A stretch of DNA of 64,000 bases from Thermoleophilia bacterium (GTDB lineage Bacteria > Actinomycetota > Thermoleophilia > Gaiellales > Gaiellaceae), in contig JAHDVS010000003.1 of NCBI GenBank assembly GCA_023382435.1, forward strand, positions 53,064 to 117,063. The letters run 5' to 3'. The notes beneath the pieces are model-generated. The model saw nothing but the letters and a program-made list of their open reading frames with translations. It searched no databases and was not told where the DNA came from. This document shows, one piece after another, positions 25,253 through 34,278 of the stretch; the first letter of the stretch is position 1; each line of letters begins with the position of its first letter. A program made the position numbers and the translations under genes.

Positions 25253-25948
25253 CTACCGGTCGCGGAAGCGGTATCCGACCCCGCGGATCGTGAACACGTA
25301 CTCCGGCTCCCCCGGATCCCGCTCGATCTTCTCCCTAAGGTGGCGAATGTGCACGTCGATCGTCCGCGGATCGCGGAAGTCCGAGCTCCCCCAGAGCGCC
25401 TCGAGCAAGGCGGCGCGCGAGTACACGCGGCCCGGCTGGTCCGCGAGGGCCCTCAGCAGCTCGAACTCCGCATACGTGAGCGTGACGGGCTCTCCACGCA
25501 CCTCGACGACCCGCCGCGACAGGTCGATCCGCAGCCCGTCGTGCTCGATCGCCTCGCCTCGCGGCTCCGCGGGGGAGAGCTGCGCCCGGCGCAGTAGCGC
25601 CCGCACGCGACTGCGGAACTCGCGGATCGAGAAGGGCTTCGTGATGTAGTCGTCGGCCCCGATCTCAAGCCCGAGCACCTTGTCCACTTCGTCGTCACGC
25701 GCCGTCAGCATGATGATCGGCACGGGGCTGACCGCGCGCACCCGCTTGCAGACCTCGAGCCCGTCGATGACGGGCAGCATCAGGTCGAGAACGATCAGGT
25801 CGACTTCCTCGCTCGCGAAGCGCTCCAGCGCCTCCTCCCCGTTTCGCGCTTGCACGACCCTGAAGCCCTCGCGCTCGAGCGGGTACGTGAGGAGCTTCTG
25901 AACGGACTCCTCGTCATCCACGAGAAGGATCGTGGCGCCGCCTGCCAC
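25253..25948 (-). CDS. OmpR-family response regulator (MprA-like)
   Basis: 231 residues from GTG 25948. The receiver domain has ILLVDDEESVQKLL, the phosphoacceptor Asp in VLDLMLPVIDG, LTARDDEVDKVLGL and the Lys of DYITKPFS. The C-terminal winged helix (Trans_reg_C) ends RTIDVHIRHLREKIE...TIRGVGYRF. A TTG at 25993 would add 15 residues; GTG 25948 is preferred because the receiver begins just after it. A -10-like TATAGT lies at 25996-26001 on the minus strand, giving a leader of about 40 nt. Confidence 0.92.
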   Translation of the reverse strand: MAGGATILLVDDEESVQKLLTYPLEREGFRVVQARNGEEALERFASEEVDLIVLDLMLPVIDGLEVCKRVRAVSPVPIIMLTARDDEVDKVLGLEIGADDYITKPFSIREFRSRVRALLRRAQLSPAEPRGEAIEHDGLRIDLSRRVVEVRGEPVTLTYAEFELLRALADQPGRVYSRAALLEALWGSSDFRDPRTIDVHIRHLREKIERDPGEPEYVFTIRGVGYRFRDR

Positions 25949-25994
25949 GGCGCTACGGGCGCCCGGAGCTGCGCGGCCGCGGAACCATCGCAAC

Positions 25995-26001
25995 TACTAT
26001 A
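25995..26001. promoter_or_regulatory. Overlapping divergent -10 elements (response regulator / M28-like gene)
   Basis: TACTATA reads TACTAT on plus, 12 bases before ATG 26013, and TATAGT on minus (25996-26001) toward the response regulator. It is the only AT-rich stretch in this divergent gap. Confidence 0.45.
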
Positions 26002-26012
26002 GCCCGGCCCGA

Positions 26013-27869
26013 ATGGTCGCCTCCCCGCCACGCCCGGCTGCCAACCGGCGGCGCAGGCCCCGTCGCGGCTCGGTCGAGCGGCCGGTAAGCGGGCGGATCT
26101 ACCGCGCCGCCTGGGCTCTCGTCGCGATACCGCTGGTCGTCGCGGCGTTCACGGTCGGACGGCCGGCGCCACTGCCCCGGCCCGCCCTGCCGCCTTCGTT
26201 CGACCAGGCCGTGGCGGAGCGGCTCGCTCGCTCGCTCGCGGAGGCGTACCCCGACCGCACCCCCGGCAGCACCGGCGCTCGTGCGGCCGCTGGCTGGGTC
26301 GAGGAGCAGCTCACCGCCTACAACCTCCGCGTCGAGCGCCAGACATTCGCCCGCACGATCCCCGGCCTCGGGACCGTGACGCTGACGAACCTCCTCGCGC
26401 GGCCGCTGCGGGTCGGGCCGCAGCGCTCCGCCGAGACGATCCTCGTGCTCGCCCACCGTGACAACCTGGGCCTGTCCCAGGGCCTCGACGACAACGCCTC
26501 CGGGACCGCAGCGCTGATCGAGCTCGCACGCAATCTCTCGACGCTGACGGTGTCCCACACGATCGTGTTCGCGTCGACCGACGGTGGCGCGTGGGGCAAC
26601 CTCGGCGCGGCCGCCCTCGCCGACCGCGCCGACGTCCGCGGCCAGACGCTCGCGGTCGTCAACCTCGACTCGCTCGGGGGCAACGGATCGCCGCGGCTCG
26701 AGTTCGCCGGGGACAGCCCCCGCTCCCCAACCGGCGTGCTGCTCGCCACGGCGGAGGCAAGCGTGCTCGACCAGACGGGCCGCGCCCCCGCTTTACCCGG
26801 CGCCGTCGCGCAGCTGCTCGATCTCGCCTTCCCGTTCAGCCTCCAGGATCACGCTCCCTTCCTGGCTGCCGACGTCTCCGCCGTGACCCTCACCTCGACC
26901 TCGGGCAGGCCGCCCCCGCCCCGCGAGGACACGGCTCTCTCGGTGGAACAGCTCGGCGTGCTCGGGCGCGCCGCCCAGTCCCTCGTCGTCTCACTCGACG
27001 CGGCTGCCGAGACGACCCGCGGCACCGCCTCCTTCGTCTACCTGGGCGGCCGCTTCATCCGCGGCGCGGGAATCCAGTTCGTGCTCGTGGTCGCGCTCGT
27101 TCCCGCGCTCCTCGCCACGCTCGACCTGTTCGCCCGCCTGCGCCGGCGTGGGCTGCTCCTCGGCAGCGCGCTGCGTAGCTTTCGCAGCAGGCTGCTCGCC
27201 TGGCTCTGGCTCGGGGCGCTCGGGGCCCTGTTCACCGCGGCCGGTGCGTTCCCCGGCGGGGCTTCGCGACCGCTCGCGCCCGACACGGCCGCCGCCGAGA
27301 CGTGGCCACTCGAGGCTCTGCTCGGGCTCGGCGCGCTCGCGCTCGCGGGCTGGCTCTTCACCCGCGGCCGCCTCGTTCCGCGCGGGCCCGTCGAGCGCGC
27401 CGATGAGCTCGGGGGACACCTCGTCGCCATGCTCGCCCTCGGCGGCGTCGGGCTGGCGGTGGCGCTCACGAATGCCTTCGCGCTGATCCTCTTCCTCCCC
27501 TCCGTGCACGCGTGGCTCTGGGCTCCCCACTTCCGCGACCGCCCGGTGCTCGTCCGCGCCCTCCTGTACGCGCTCGGGCTCGCCGGTCCCGCCGGGCTGG
27601 TCGCGTCGTTCGCGACCCGCTACGGCCTCGGGTTCGACGCCCCCTGGTACGTGGCCACGCTGTTCACGACCGGGTACGCGTCCACGGCCCTGCTCGCCTG
27701 CCTCCTCGTCTGGGCGGCGGCGGCCGCGCAGGTGGGGGTCGTCCTGTTCGGTCGCTACGCGCCCTACCCGCCGGCCGCAGAGCGCGCTCCGCGCGGCCCG
27801 ATCCGGACCGCGATCCGCTCTGGAGCGCGCGCCGCTCGCCGCCGCCGCGCGGGCCGGCCGGAGAGCTGA
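26013..27869 (+). CDS. Membrane M28-family peptidase-like protein with missing glutamate pair
   Basis: 618 residues. Arg-rich cytosolic N-terminus (11-28), a membrane anchor (about 31-48), an M28 aminopeptidase-like domain (about 65-350) and a C-terminal half with roughly seven membrane helices. M28 metal-site residues are present as LAHRDN (H148, D150), LDDNASG (D159/D160), VVNLDS (D219) and LQDHAPF (His). The Glu-Glu pair that supplies the catalytic base and a metal ligand is replaced: the canonical DGEExG region reads DGGAWG at 190-195. The protein may bind metal or ligand without peptidase activity. The start is chosen at ATG 26013, after the promoter-like TACTAT. Confidence 0.8.
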   Translation: MVASPPRPAANRRRRPRRGSVERPVSGRIYRAAWALVAIPLVVAAFTVGRPAPLPRPALPPSFDQAVAERLARSLAEAYPDRTPGSTGARAAAGWVEEQLTAYNLRVERQTFARTIPGLGTVTLTNLLARPLRVGPQRSAETILVLAHRDNLGLSQGLDDNASGTAALIELARNLSTLTVSHTIVFASTDGGAWGNLGAAALADRADVRGQTLAVVNLDSLGGNGSPRLEFAGDSPRSPTGVLLATAEASVLDQTGRAPALPGAVAQLLDLAFPFSLQDHAPFLAADVSAVTLTSTSGRPPPPREDTALSVEQLGVLGRAAQSLVVSLDAAAETTRGTASFVYLGGRFIRGAGIQFVLVVALVPALLATLDLFARLRRRGLLLGSALRSFRSRLLAWLWLGALGALFTAAGAFPGGASRPLAPDTAAAETWPLEALLGLGALALAGWLFTRGRLVPRGPVERADELGGHLVAMLALGGVGLAVALTNAFALILFLPSVHAWLWAPHFRDRPVLVRALLYALGLAGPAGLVASFATRYGLGFDAPWYVATLFTTGYASTALLACLLVWAAAAAQVGVVLFGRYAPYPPAAERAPRGPIRTAIRSGARAARRRRAGRPES

Positions 27870-27871
27870 TT

Positions 27872-27904
27872 CCTCCCGGCTACCAGCGTTAGCCGAGTGG
27901 GAGG
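27872..27904. terminator. Bidirectional hairpin terminator between M28-like gene and moeA
   Basis: Nested stems CCTCCC/GGGAGG and GGCTA/TAGCC around a 7-nt loop, in the 19-bp convergent gap and reaching into the moeA stop. No T tract. Confidence 0.5.
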
Positions 27905-29094
27905 TAGCGCGCCTCGCTGCCAGCCGGAAGCTCCCCGTCCCCGCGCGGGACGTGCACGAGAGCGTCCGCCTGGCCCGCGGCGACGATCATGTGCGACTCC
28001 TGTCCGCCCGCCCGGCTCACGCTGGCGCCGGTGGGCGTCCGTACCACCCGGGCGCGCAGGAACTCGTCGCGGCTACCGTTCCGGAGGGCGGGCTCGGCGA
28101 GACGGCCCCAGGCGAACGTCGGTAGCGGGTCGCTCGCGCCCAGCAGCGCGTTGACCGCGGGGCGGACGAACAGCTCGAAGCACACGAGCGCGGAGACGGG
28201 ATTGCCAGGCAGGCTGAAGACGAGATGGTCGCGTCGGACGCCGAACGCCACGGGCTTGCCGGGCTTGACCGCGACGCCCCAGAACACCTCCGTGACGCCC
28301 AGCGAGGCCTGGACGCTCCGCACCAGGTCGTGGGGGCCGACGGACACCCCGCCCGAGGTGATGAGCATGTCGAAGCCGAGCAGCGCGCGCTCCATCGCCG
28401 TGCGGTGCTCGTCGGGGTCATCGGCCACCGTTCCGAGCTGCGCGGGTACGGCGCCCGCCGAGGCGAGCAGGGCGGCCAGCATCAGACCGTTGGACTCGTA
28501 GATCTCACCGGGCCCGAGCGGACTCCCGGGCGGGCGAAGCTCCGAGCCGGTGACCAGGATCCCGACACGCGGCCGCCTGGCGCACTGAACCTCCGTCACC
28601 CCCGCGGCTGCCAGCGAGCCGACCTGGGCCGGGCCCAGCACCGTGCCCGCAGCGAGGATCGTCGCACCCGCGGCGACGTCGCCGGCGCGAGGTCGGACGT
28701 TCGCCCCGGGGGCAATCGCCTCCTCGATCCTTACGTTGCCACCCTCCTCGACCGCGAGCTCGAGCGGCACGACCGCATCGGCGCCGTCGGGAACCACGGC
28801 TCCCGTCGCGATCCCCATCGCATGACCCGCGGGGAGCGGCTCGCCCGCTGGGGTCCCCGCCGCCACCCGGCCGGCGAGCGGAAGCGTGACCGGCGGCGCA
28901 GCCGTGTCGGCAGCACACAGGGCGTAGCCGTCCATCGCGGAGCTCGGGAACGGCGGCAGGTCGCAGATCGCTTCCGCGGGCTCGGCCAGCACGCGACCGT
29001 ACGCGCGCTCGATCGGGACGCGCTCAGCGGGGAGCCGTGCTGCGCGCTCGAGCACGAGCCGCTGCGCCTCCTCCATCGCGATCAGATCTCCCAC
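27889..29094 (-). CDS. moeA: Molybdopterin molybdenumtransferase MoeA
   Basis: 401 residues from GTG 29094 (ATG 29076 is the alternative). Landmarks: FPSSAMDGYAL, AGTPAGEPLPAG, MGIATGAVVPDGADAVV, domain-3 VGILVTGSEL with SGGVSVGPHDLV, KPGKPVAFG, LPGNPVSALVCFE, and a C-terminal domain IV ending near HVPRGDGELPAG. MoeA inserts molybdate into adenylated molybdopterin, following MoaB. It is downstream of the GT87-like gene by 13 bp. Confidence 0.93.
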   Translation of the reverse strand: MGDLIAMEEAQRLVLERAARLPAERVPIERAYGRVLAEPAEAICDLPPFPSSAMDGYALCAADTAAPPVTLPLAGRVAAGTPAGEPLPAGHAMGIATGAVVPDGADAVVPLELAVEEGGNVRIEEAIAPGANVRPRAGDVAAGATILAAGTVLGPAQVGSLAAAGVTEVQCARRPRVGILVTGSELRPPGSPLGPGEIYESNGLMLAALLASAGAVPAQLGTVADDPDEHRTAMERALLGFDMLITSGGVSVGPHDLVRSVQASLGVTEVFWGVAVKPGKPVAFGVRRDHLVFSLPGNPVSALVCFELFVRPAVNALLGASDPLPTFAWGRLAEPALRNGSRDEFLRARVVRTPTGASVSRAGGQESHMIVAAGQADALVHVPRGDGELPAGSEARYLPLG

Positions 29095-29107
29095 GACAGG
29101 AGGGAAT

Positions 29108-30358
29108 CTACAGGGGCACGGCGCCGCGCAGCAGGTACGCCGACACGCCGAGGGCGAGCCCGCGCGCGAGGCGATCCTCCTCGACCGCCGCAAGCGGGAC
29201 AACCCACACCGCGTACCAGGGGACGAGCCACGAGGTCGAGAGCAGCATCGCGGCCGCGCACACGCCCAGCCTGGCCCGGCCTCGCCAGGCCTCGCGCAGA
29301 AGCCACGCGTACACGGCCGCGAACAGGGCGCCTAGCATGCCGATCGCGACCGACTCCGGCACCCCGGCCGCGGTCACCCACGAAGCAGGCGCGAGCGACG
29401 TCGTACGGCCGAGTTGCCCCGAGAACGACCCAAACGACCGCAGCCATTCGCCCCCGTAGCGCCAGGTGGCAGCGGCCGCGAGAACGGCGGCCGCGATCCC
29501 GAAACCCGCGGCACCCAGCGGGCGTTTGTGGCGACGGGCCTCGAGGACGACGAGCGGCAGCAGGGCGACCGGAAACCACTTGAGCGCGATCGCGCCGGTC
29601 CAGGCGGCGCCACTCGCTCGCGACCTGCCCCTCGCGGCGAGCGCGAGCGCCGCGAGCACGAGTGCCATCACCCACGCGTCGTTGTGCCCACCGCCGGCGA
29701 AGTGCAGGGCGAGCACCGGGTTCCAGCCGACGAACGCGGCGGCGAAGGCCTGCCTGGCAGCCAGCAGTGCTGCGAGCCCGGTCAGCACGAGCATCGCCGC
29801 GGCTGCGGAGATGCGGTAGAGGAGAGCGGCGCGGCCAGGAGACTCGCCCGCGAGCGCGGCGTGGCCCTCCGAGATCAGCGTGAATGCGGGCCCGTACCCG
29901 GTCGGGCGGTCGCGCCAGGCCGCCCCCATCCGCTCGAGGGCGGGATCGCCGGGATACCGGCTCGGGGGCTGCACGTACGGGTTCCCGCCGTGGGCGACGG
30001 CAACGCGAGCGCGGGCCCAGTACGTGTAGACATCGGTCGAGAGCAGCACGGGTCCCGCCAGGGCCACCGTCTGGATGCCGGTCGCGAGCAGCAGCACGGG
30101 CCACAGAGGCGTCGCCCGGCGCGACAGGGGCACGAGCGCGACCGCGTAGCAGGCGAACGCGAGCGCCGCCGCCGCGAGATACAGCCACGAGAGCCATCCC
30201 GCCGTGCCCGGGTGGTCGGGCGAGAGCGGCGACGACCGGGGCGCGGCCGCGCCGACGGCCCCCGCGGTCAGCAACAGCGTGCCGATGCCCAGGAGGAGCG
30301 CGGGGTGGGCCGCGAGGCGCGCGGGCCCTCCGCGGGCGGCGGGCGGCGCGGCGCTCAC
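29108..30358 (-). CDS. Polytopic GT-C (GT87/mannosyltransferase-like) glycosyltransferase
   Basis: 416 residues from GTG 30358 with about ten membrane helices. The first extracytoplasmic loop carries STDVYTYWARARVAVAHGG followed by NPYVQPP, the acidic catalytic loop of polyprenyl-phosphate-sugar dependent GT-C enzymes such as MptA/MptB and GT87; a GGHNDAWVMALVL motif follows. It would add mannose or a similar sugar to an envelope glycan. The substrate is not predictable. The long Arg/Pro-rich upstream reading is a shadow of the PBP tail. It starts 10 bp after the PBP gene. Confidence 0.78.
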   Translation of the reverse strand: MSAAPPAARGGPARLAAHPALLLGIGTLLLTAGAVGAAAPRSSPLSPDHPGTAGWLSWLYLAAAALAFACYAVALVPLSRRATPLWPVLLLATGIQTVALAGPVLLSTDVYTYWARARVAVAHGGNPYVQPPSRYPGDPALERMGAAWRDRPTGYGPAFTLISEGHAALAGESPGRAALLYRISAAAAMLVLTGLAALLAARQAFAAAFVGWNPVLALHFAGGGHNDAWVMALVLAALALAARGRSRASGAAWTGAIALKWFPVALLPLVVLEARRHKRPLGAAGFGIAAAVLAAAATWRYGGEWLRSFGSFSGQLGRTTSLAPASWVTAAGVPESVAIGMLGALFAAVYAWLLREAWRGRARLGVCAAAMLLSTSWLVPWYAVWVVPLAAVEEDRLARGLALGVSAYLLRGAVPL

Positions 30359-30368
30359 CCGGGTCGGC

Positions 30369-32579
30369 CTACCCGACGGTGACCGTCGGCGGCGGGGGCG
30401 GCGGCGGCGGCTCGGTCGCGGGCGGCGGCTCGGTCGCGGGCGGCGGCTCGGTCGCGGGCGGCGGCTCCGTCGCGGGCGGCCCGGTCGTCCCACCGCTAGG
30501 CGGTGCCACGGTTGTCGCGCCGGGGCGGGTTTCCGTCTCGCCGGTCTCCGTCGTCCCGGTCTCGACCGTCGACGTGTCGCCCTCGAGCTGGTACTGGCCC
30601 TGCCAGGGGCGCCACGCAACGAGCTGGCTCGGAGGCGGGAAGTCGGCGGCCGGCGTGTATGCGAGCGCGCGGGAGACGAACAGGTTCCAGATCTCGGCGG
30701 GGAACGAGCCGCCCGACACGGAGATCCCGTGCACGTTCGTCATCGACACCGTCGCGTTCGGGTAGCCGACCCAGACAGCGGTGGACAGGGTCGGCGTGTA
30801 GCCGCAGAACCAGGCGTCCGTGTGGTCGTCGGTCGTACCGGTCTTTCCGGCCGCCGGCCTGCCGAAATAGGCTCGCGTGCCCGTACCGGAGAGCATGTTC
30901 TGCCCGAGGATCCGGGTCACTTCGTAGGCGACCCCGTCGGGGAAGACCCGCTTGCGCTGAGGGATGCCCCAGCCGGTCACGGTGTCGACCTCCCCGCTCG
31001 GCAGCACCACCTTGCGGATCGCCATGGGCCTCGAGTAGACACCCCCCGCCGCGAGCGTGGCGTACGCGGAGGCCATGTCCAGAACGGACACGTCGTTCGA
31101 CCCGAGGCCGATCGAGGCGACCGGCTCGAGCGCCGAGCGAATGCCCATCTGGTGGGCGATCTTGACGATGCTCTCGGGCCCGAGGTCGAGCGTCAGGCGC
31201 GCGTACACGGAGTTGTCGGAGCGCAGGGTCGCCGCCGTCAAGCTCGAGGGCCCGTAGTAGCTGCCGTCGTAGGTCTTCGGCTCCCAGGGCTCGCTCTGAG
31301 CATCGGGCTGCCAGCGGAACGGCGCGGACACGTACACGGTGGAGTCGGGGTTGACACCCCGGCGAATCGCCTCGGCAAGCACGAACGTCTTGAACGCCGA
31401 TCCGGCCTGCCGGCGGCCCTGTGCGGCAAGGTTGAACTGGGACTGCTGCCGCCCGGGCACCACGGAGACCATCGCCCTGATCGCGCCGTTGACCGGGTTG
31501 ATCGCGACGATCGCCGAGGCGGGATCGGACGGGTCGTCGAGCGTCTCGCGGATCGCCTTGGTGGCGAGGCGCTGGAAGCGAGGATCGATCGTCGTGTAGA
31601 CCCGCAGTCCGCCGGCCCGGACGCGTGCGGCGCCGTATTCCTCGATCAGCTGCTCGCGGACGAAGCCGAAGAAGAACGGCTCCTTGATCTCCGTGTACAG
31701 ACGGCCGGGCTTGAGGACGATCTCCTCGGCGACGGCCTCGTCGTGCTGGCGCTGCGTGATCGATCCGGCCGCGAGCATCGCGGCGAGCACGTCGTTGCGG
31801 CGACTCCACGCCTCGCGCTGACGCGTGAAGGGATCGTAGTACGACGGCGCCTGGGGCAACCCGGAGATCAGCGCCCCCTCGGTCAGCGTCAGCTCCCCCG
31901 CCGACTTCGAGAAGTAGGTCTGGGCGGCGGCCTCCACGCCGTAGGCGCGGTTGCCGTAGTACACCTGGTTCATGTAGGTCTCGAGAATCTTGTCCTTCGA
32001 CCAGCTTCCGTCCAGCTTGCGCGCGAGGCAGGCCTCCTTGATCTTGCGCTGCAGCGTCCGCTCGGTCCCCACCGGCTGGTAGAGATTGCGCACGAGTTGC
32101 TGCGTGATCGTCGAGCCGCCCTGAACGACCTTGCGCTCGGTGAAGTTCGCCCACGCCGCGCGTGCGATCCCCTCCCAGTCGATTCCGCCGTGCTCGTAGA
32201 AGCGGTGGTCCTCGATCGCGACGGTTGCCTTCCCGAGCCAGGGCGACATCTCGTCGAGGTGGAGCGGCTGGCGGTTGTTCTCGGCCGGGATGGCCCCGAG
32301 GAAGCTCCCATCGGCAGCGTAGACGAACGTGTTCTGCCCGATCGCGACCTGCTGCAGCGAGGCCAGGTCGGCGTCGTCGCAGAGCGCCGCCGCGGTCGCG
32401 AACGCGCCCGCTCCCACCACCGCGGCGATCGCGAGCGCCGCCGCGAGCGTCACGAGGGCGGCGATGCGGCCGCCGCGGCCGCCGCGGCGGCGGCGCGCGC
32501 GGCTTCGTCGCCCGCGCGGTATCCCGGCGGCGCCCGTGCTGCGGCGGTCGTTCCCGTTTCCTGCGGGCCCTGGTGTCAC
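30369..32579 (-). CDS. Bifunctional class A penicillin-binding protein
   Basis: 736 residues from GTG 32579. Basic cytosolic N-terminus, a membrane anchor (about 38-65), then GT51 glycosyltransferase motifs EDHRFYEHGG, GGSTITQQLVRNLY and KILETYMNQVYYGN. The transpeptidase domain has SAFK (in AGSAFKTFVL), SDN (RSDNSVYARL) and KTG (GKTGTTDD). It polymerises and cross-links peptidoglycan outside the membrane. The C-terminus is a low-complexity Thr/Glu/Pro tail with four PPPATE units and a polyproline run before TVTVG. Start codon choice is uncertain; GGAG sits very close to GTG 32579. Confidence 0.94.
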   Translation of the reverse strand: MTPGPAGNGNDRRSTGAAGIPRGRRSRARRRRGGRGGRIAALVTLAAALAIAAVVGAGAFATAAALCDDADLASLQQVAIGQNTFVYAADGSFLGAIPAENNRQPLHLDEMSPWLGKATVAIEDHRFYEHGGIDWEGIARAAWANFTERKVVQGGSTITQQLVRNLYQPVGTERTLQRKIKEACLARKLDGSWSKDKILETYMNQVYYGNRAYGVEAAAQTYFSKSAGELTLTEGALISGLPQAPSYYDPFTRQREAWSRRNDVLAAMLAAGSITQRQHDEAVAEEIVLKPGRLYTEIKEPFFFGFVREQLIEEYGAARVRAGGLRVYTTIDPRFQRLATKAIRETLDDPSDPASAIVAINPVNGAIRAMVSVVPGRQQSQFNLAAQGRRQAGSAFKTFVLAEAIRRGVNPDSTVYVSAPFRWQPDAQSEPWEPKTYDGSYYGPSSLTAATLRSDNSVYARLTLDLGPESIVKIAHQMGIRSALEPVASIGLGSNDVSVLDMASAYATLAAGGVYSRPMAIRKVVLPSGEVDTVTGWGIPQRKRVFPDGVAYEVTRILGQNMLSGTGTRAYFGRPAAGKTGTTDDHTDAWFCGYTPTLSTAVWVGYPNATVSMTNVHGISVSGGSFPAEIWNLFVSRALAYTPAADFPPPSQLVAWRPWQGQYQLEGDTSTVETGTTETGETETRPGATTVAPPSGGTTGPPATEPPPATEPPPATEPPPATEPPPPPPPPTVTVG
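30403..30474. repeat. Four tandem 18-bp units in the PBP tail
   Basis: Units of 18 bp, three identical and the last with one change (tcg to tcc), at 30403-30420, 30421-30438, 30439-30456 and 30457-30474. On the minus strand they encode the repeated six-residue PPPATE pattern at the PBP C-terminus. A coding minisatellite prone to copy-number change. Confidence 0.95.
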
Positions 32580-32728
32580 CGCTCCTATGGTGCCCCATCC
32601 ATGATCGCAGCCGCGGCGACGCGCGCCGATTCCCTCTCCGTACGCCGTGGTTCTGAGCGGGCCGGTGGCTTCCTGCCGCGCGCACCCGCTACCCGGGCGC
32701 GGGAATTGGTGGTTGGATAGGCACCGAC

Positions 32729-33643
32729 GTGGTCAATCGTGTCCTCCCCGCGCTCGCCTCTCTCATCGCGGCGGCCGTCGTCGTCGCCGGTTGCAGCGAG
32801 CGCGCCGAACCGACAGCGGAGCTTCCGTCGCCCTACCCCGTCACCGTCCAGGGCGCCGGCGACGCACCGCTCGAGCTTTCCGCTGCACCGCAACGGATCG
32901 TGGCGCTCGACGCGGGGGCCGCGGAGCTCGTGTCCGCCCTCGGCGCGGGGGAGCGCCTGGTCGGGGTCCCCGCCGGCTACGAGGCCACCGCGGACGAATC
33001 GGTCGACGAGGTCGTGCGGGCAACCGGGCAGATCGACATCGCCAGGGCGGTGGCGCTCGAGCCGGACCTGATCGTCGCGGCGCCGAATACCGATCGCGTC
33101 GACCTGACCCAGATCGAGCGCCAGACGGACGCCCCCGTCTATCTCCAGCCGGCGAGCTCGGTCGACGACGTCAAGCGGGCGGTCGTGGAACTCGGCTGGC
33201 TGCTCGGCCAGCCGGTCGAGGCACGACAGCTGCTCGCGGCGATCAAGGACAGCGTAGCCGCCGTCGAGAGCCGCCTCGCCGACGCCGAGCCCGTGTCGGC
33301 ATTTGTCGACACCGGCTTCTTCATCACGATCCCCGACCGTTCCCTCCTCGCCGACCTGATCGCACGGGCACACGGCGTGAACGTGGCGGCCGGCAAGGCG
33401 GGTCTCGGCCCGTTCCCGCTCGACGAGCTGGTCGCCGCCGACCCCGACGTGTACCTGGCAACCTCCGACAGCGACGTGACCATCGAATCCCTCCGCAAGA
33501 GCCCCGACACCGCCGCACTCGCCGCCGTCCGCGGCGGCCACTTCGCCGTCCTGCCCGCCGAGCTCGTGACCCGAGCCGGCCCCCGGGTCGCCCAGGCGCT
33601 CGAGGCGGTGGCGCTCGCGCTTCACCCCGATGCCTTCCGCTGA
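32729..33643 (+). CDS. BtuF/FecB-like ABC-transporter substrate-binding lipoprotein
   Basis: 304 residues from GTG 32729. Lipoprotein signal with hydrophobic stretch ASLIAAAVVVAGC; the lipobox cysteine is about residue 20. TroA/BtuF-like fold landmarks are RIVALDAGAAELVSALGAGERLVGV (within 55-80), DLIVAAPNTD and a long linking helix. Such proteins bind vitamin B12 or ferric siderophores outside the membrane. No permease or ATPase gene is adjacent, so it must share a transporter encoded elsewhere. No cobalamin riboswitch is recognisable in the 149-bp upstream gap. Confidence 0.85.
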   Translation: MVNRVLPALASLIAAAVVVAGCSERAEPTAELPSPYPVTVQGAGDAPLELSAAPQRIVALDAGAAELVSALGAGERLVGVPAGYEATADESVDEVVRATGQIDIARAVALEPDLIVAAPNTDRVDLTQIERQTDAPVYLQPASSVDDVKRAVVELGWLLGQPVEARQLLAAIKDSVAAVESRLADAEPVSAFVDTGFFITIPDRSLLADLIARAHGVNVAAGKAGLGPFPLDELVAADPDVYLATSDSDVTIESLRKSPDTAALAAVRGGHFAVLPAELVTRAGPRVAQALEAVALALHPDAFR

Positions 33644-34268
33644 GGCCCTCGACGCCGTCACCGTCGACGCGTTCGGGACGCTCCTCGTGCTCGAGGATCC
33701 GGCCGCGCGGTTGCGGCTCGAGCTGGCCGCGCGCGGCGTCGAGCGGGATGCGGGCACGGTCCGTCGCGCCTTCCGCGCGGAGGCCGCCTACTACCGGCCG
33801 CGCTCCCTGCGCGGGCACGACGCGACCGGTCTCGCCCTGCTGCGACAGGAGTGCGTCCGCGTCTTCCTGGCCGCAGCGGACGCCGACCTGGATGCTGCCG
33901 GCTTCGTCCCCGCGTTCCTCGACTCGATTGTCTTCTCACTCGCCGAGGGCGCCCGCGAGGCACTCACGGCGCTTCGCTCCGCCGGGCTCTCGCTCGCCTG
34001 TGTCGCCAACTGGGACGTCAGCCTCCACGACCACCTCGCCCGCCTCGACATCTCGGATCGCTTCGACACCGTTGTCGCGTCCGCGGACGTAGGAGCGGAG
34101 AAGCCCGACCCCCGGATCTTCGCGCACGCGCTGGGGCGCCTCGGGGTGCTCGCGGAGCGTGCGCTCCACATCGGCGACGAGAACGTCGATCGGGCCGGGG
34201 CCGCGGCCGCCGGGCTCGCGTTCGAGCCCGTGCCGCTCGCTACGCTCCCGGAGCGGCTCGGACTGTGA
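33630..34268 (+). CDS. HAD-family hydrolase
   Basis: 212 residues. Motif I is VDAFGTL (nucleophile Asp near residue 12), motif II ANWDVS, motif III lysine in EKPDP and motif IV GDENVDRAGA. The second motif-I residue is Ala, as in haloacid-dehalogenase-like members, rather than the acid Asp of phosphatases. Substrate unknown. Overlaps the preceding lipoprotein gene by 14 bp and precedes the PLP gene by 10 bp. Confidence 0.85.
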   Translation: MPSAEALDAVTVDAFGTLLVLEDPAARLRLELAARGVERDAGTVRRAFRAEAAYYRPRSLRGHDATGLALLRQECVRVFLAAADADLDAAGFVPAFLDSIVFSLAEGAREALTALRSAGLSLACVANWDVSLHDHLARLDISDRFDTVVASADVGAEKPDPRIFAHALGRLGVLAERALHIGDENVDRAGAAAAGLAFEPVPLATLPERLGL

Positions 34269-34278
34269 GGAGGAACGG

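Noticed and set aside
30403..30474. CRISPR-like array
   Set aside because: Units are directly adjacent with no spacers and lie in frame within the PBP gene, so this is a coding tandem repeat.
32580..32728. Cobalamin riboswitch before the BtuF-like lipoprotein gene
   Set aside because: The 149-bp gap lacks the conserved B12 box and the usual GC-rich core elements. Only scattered similarity was seen.
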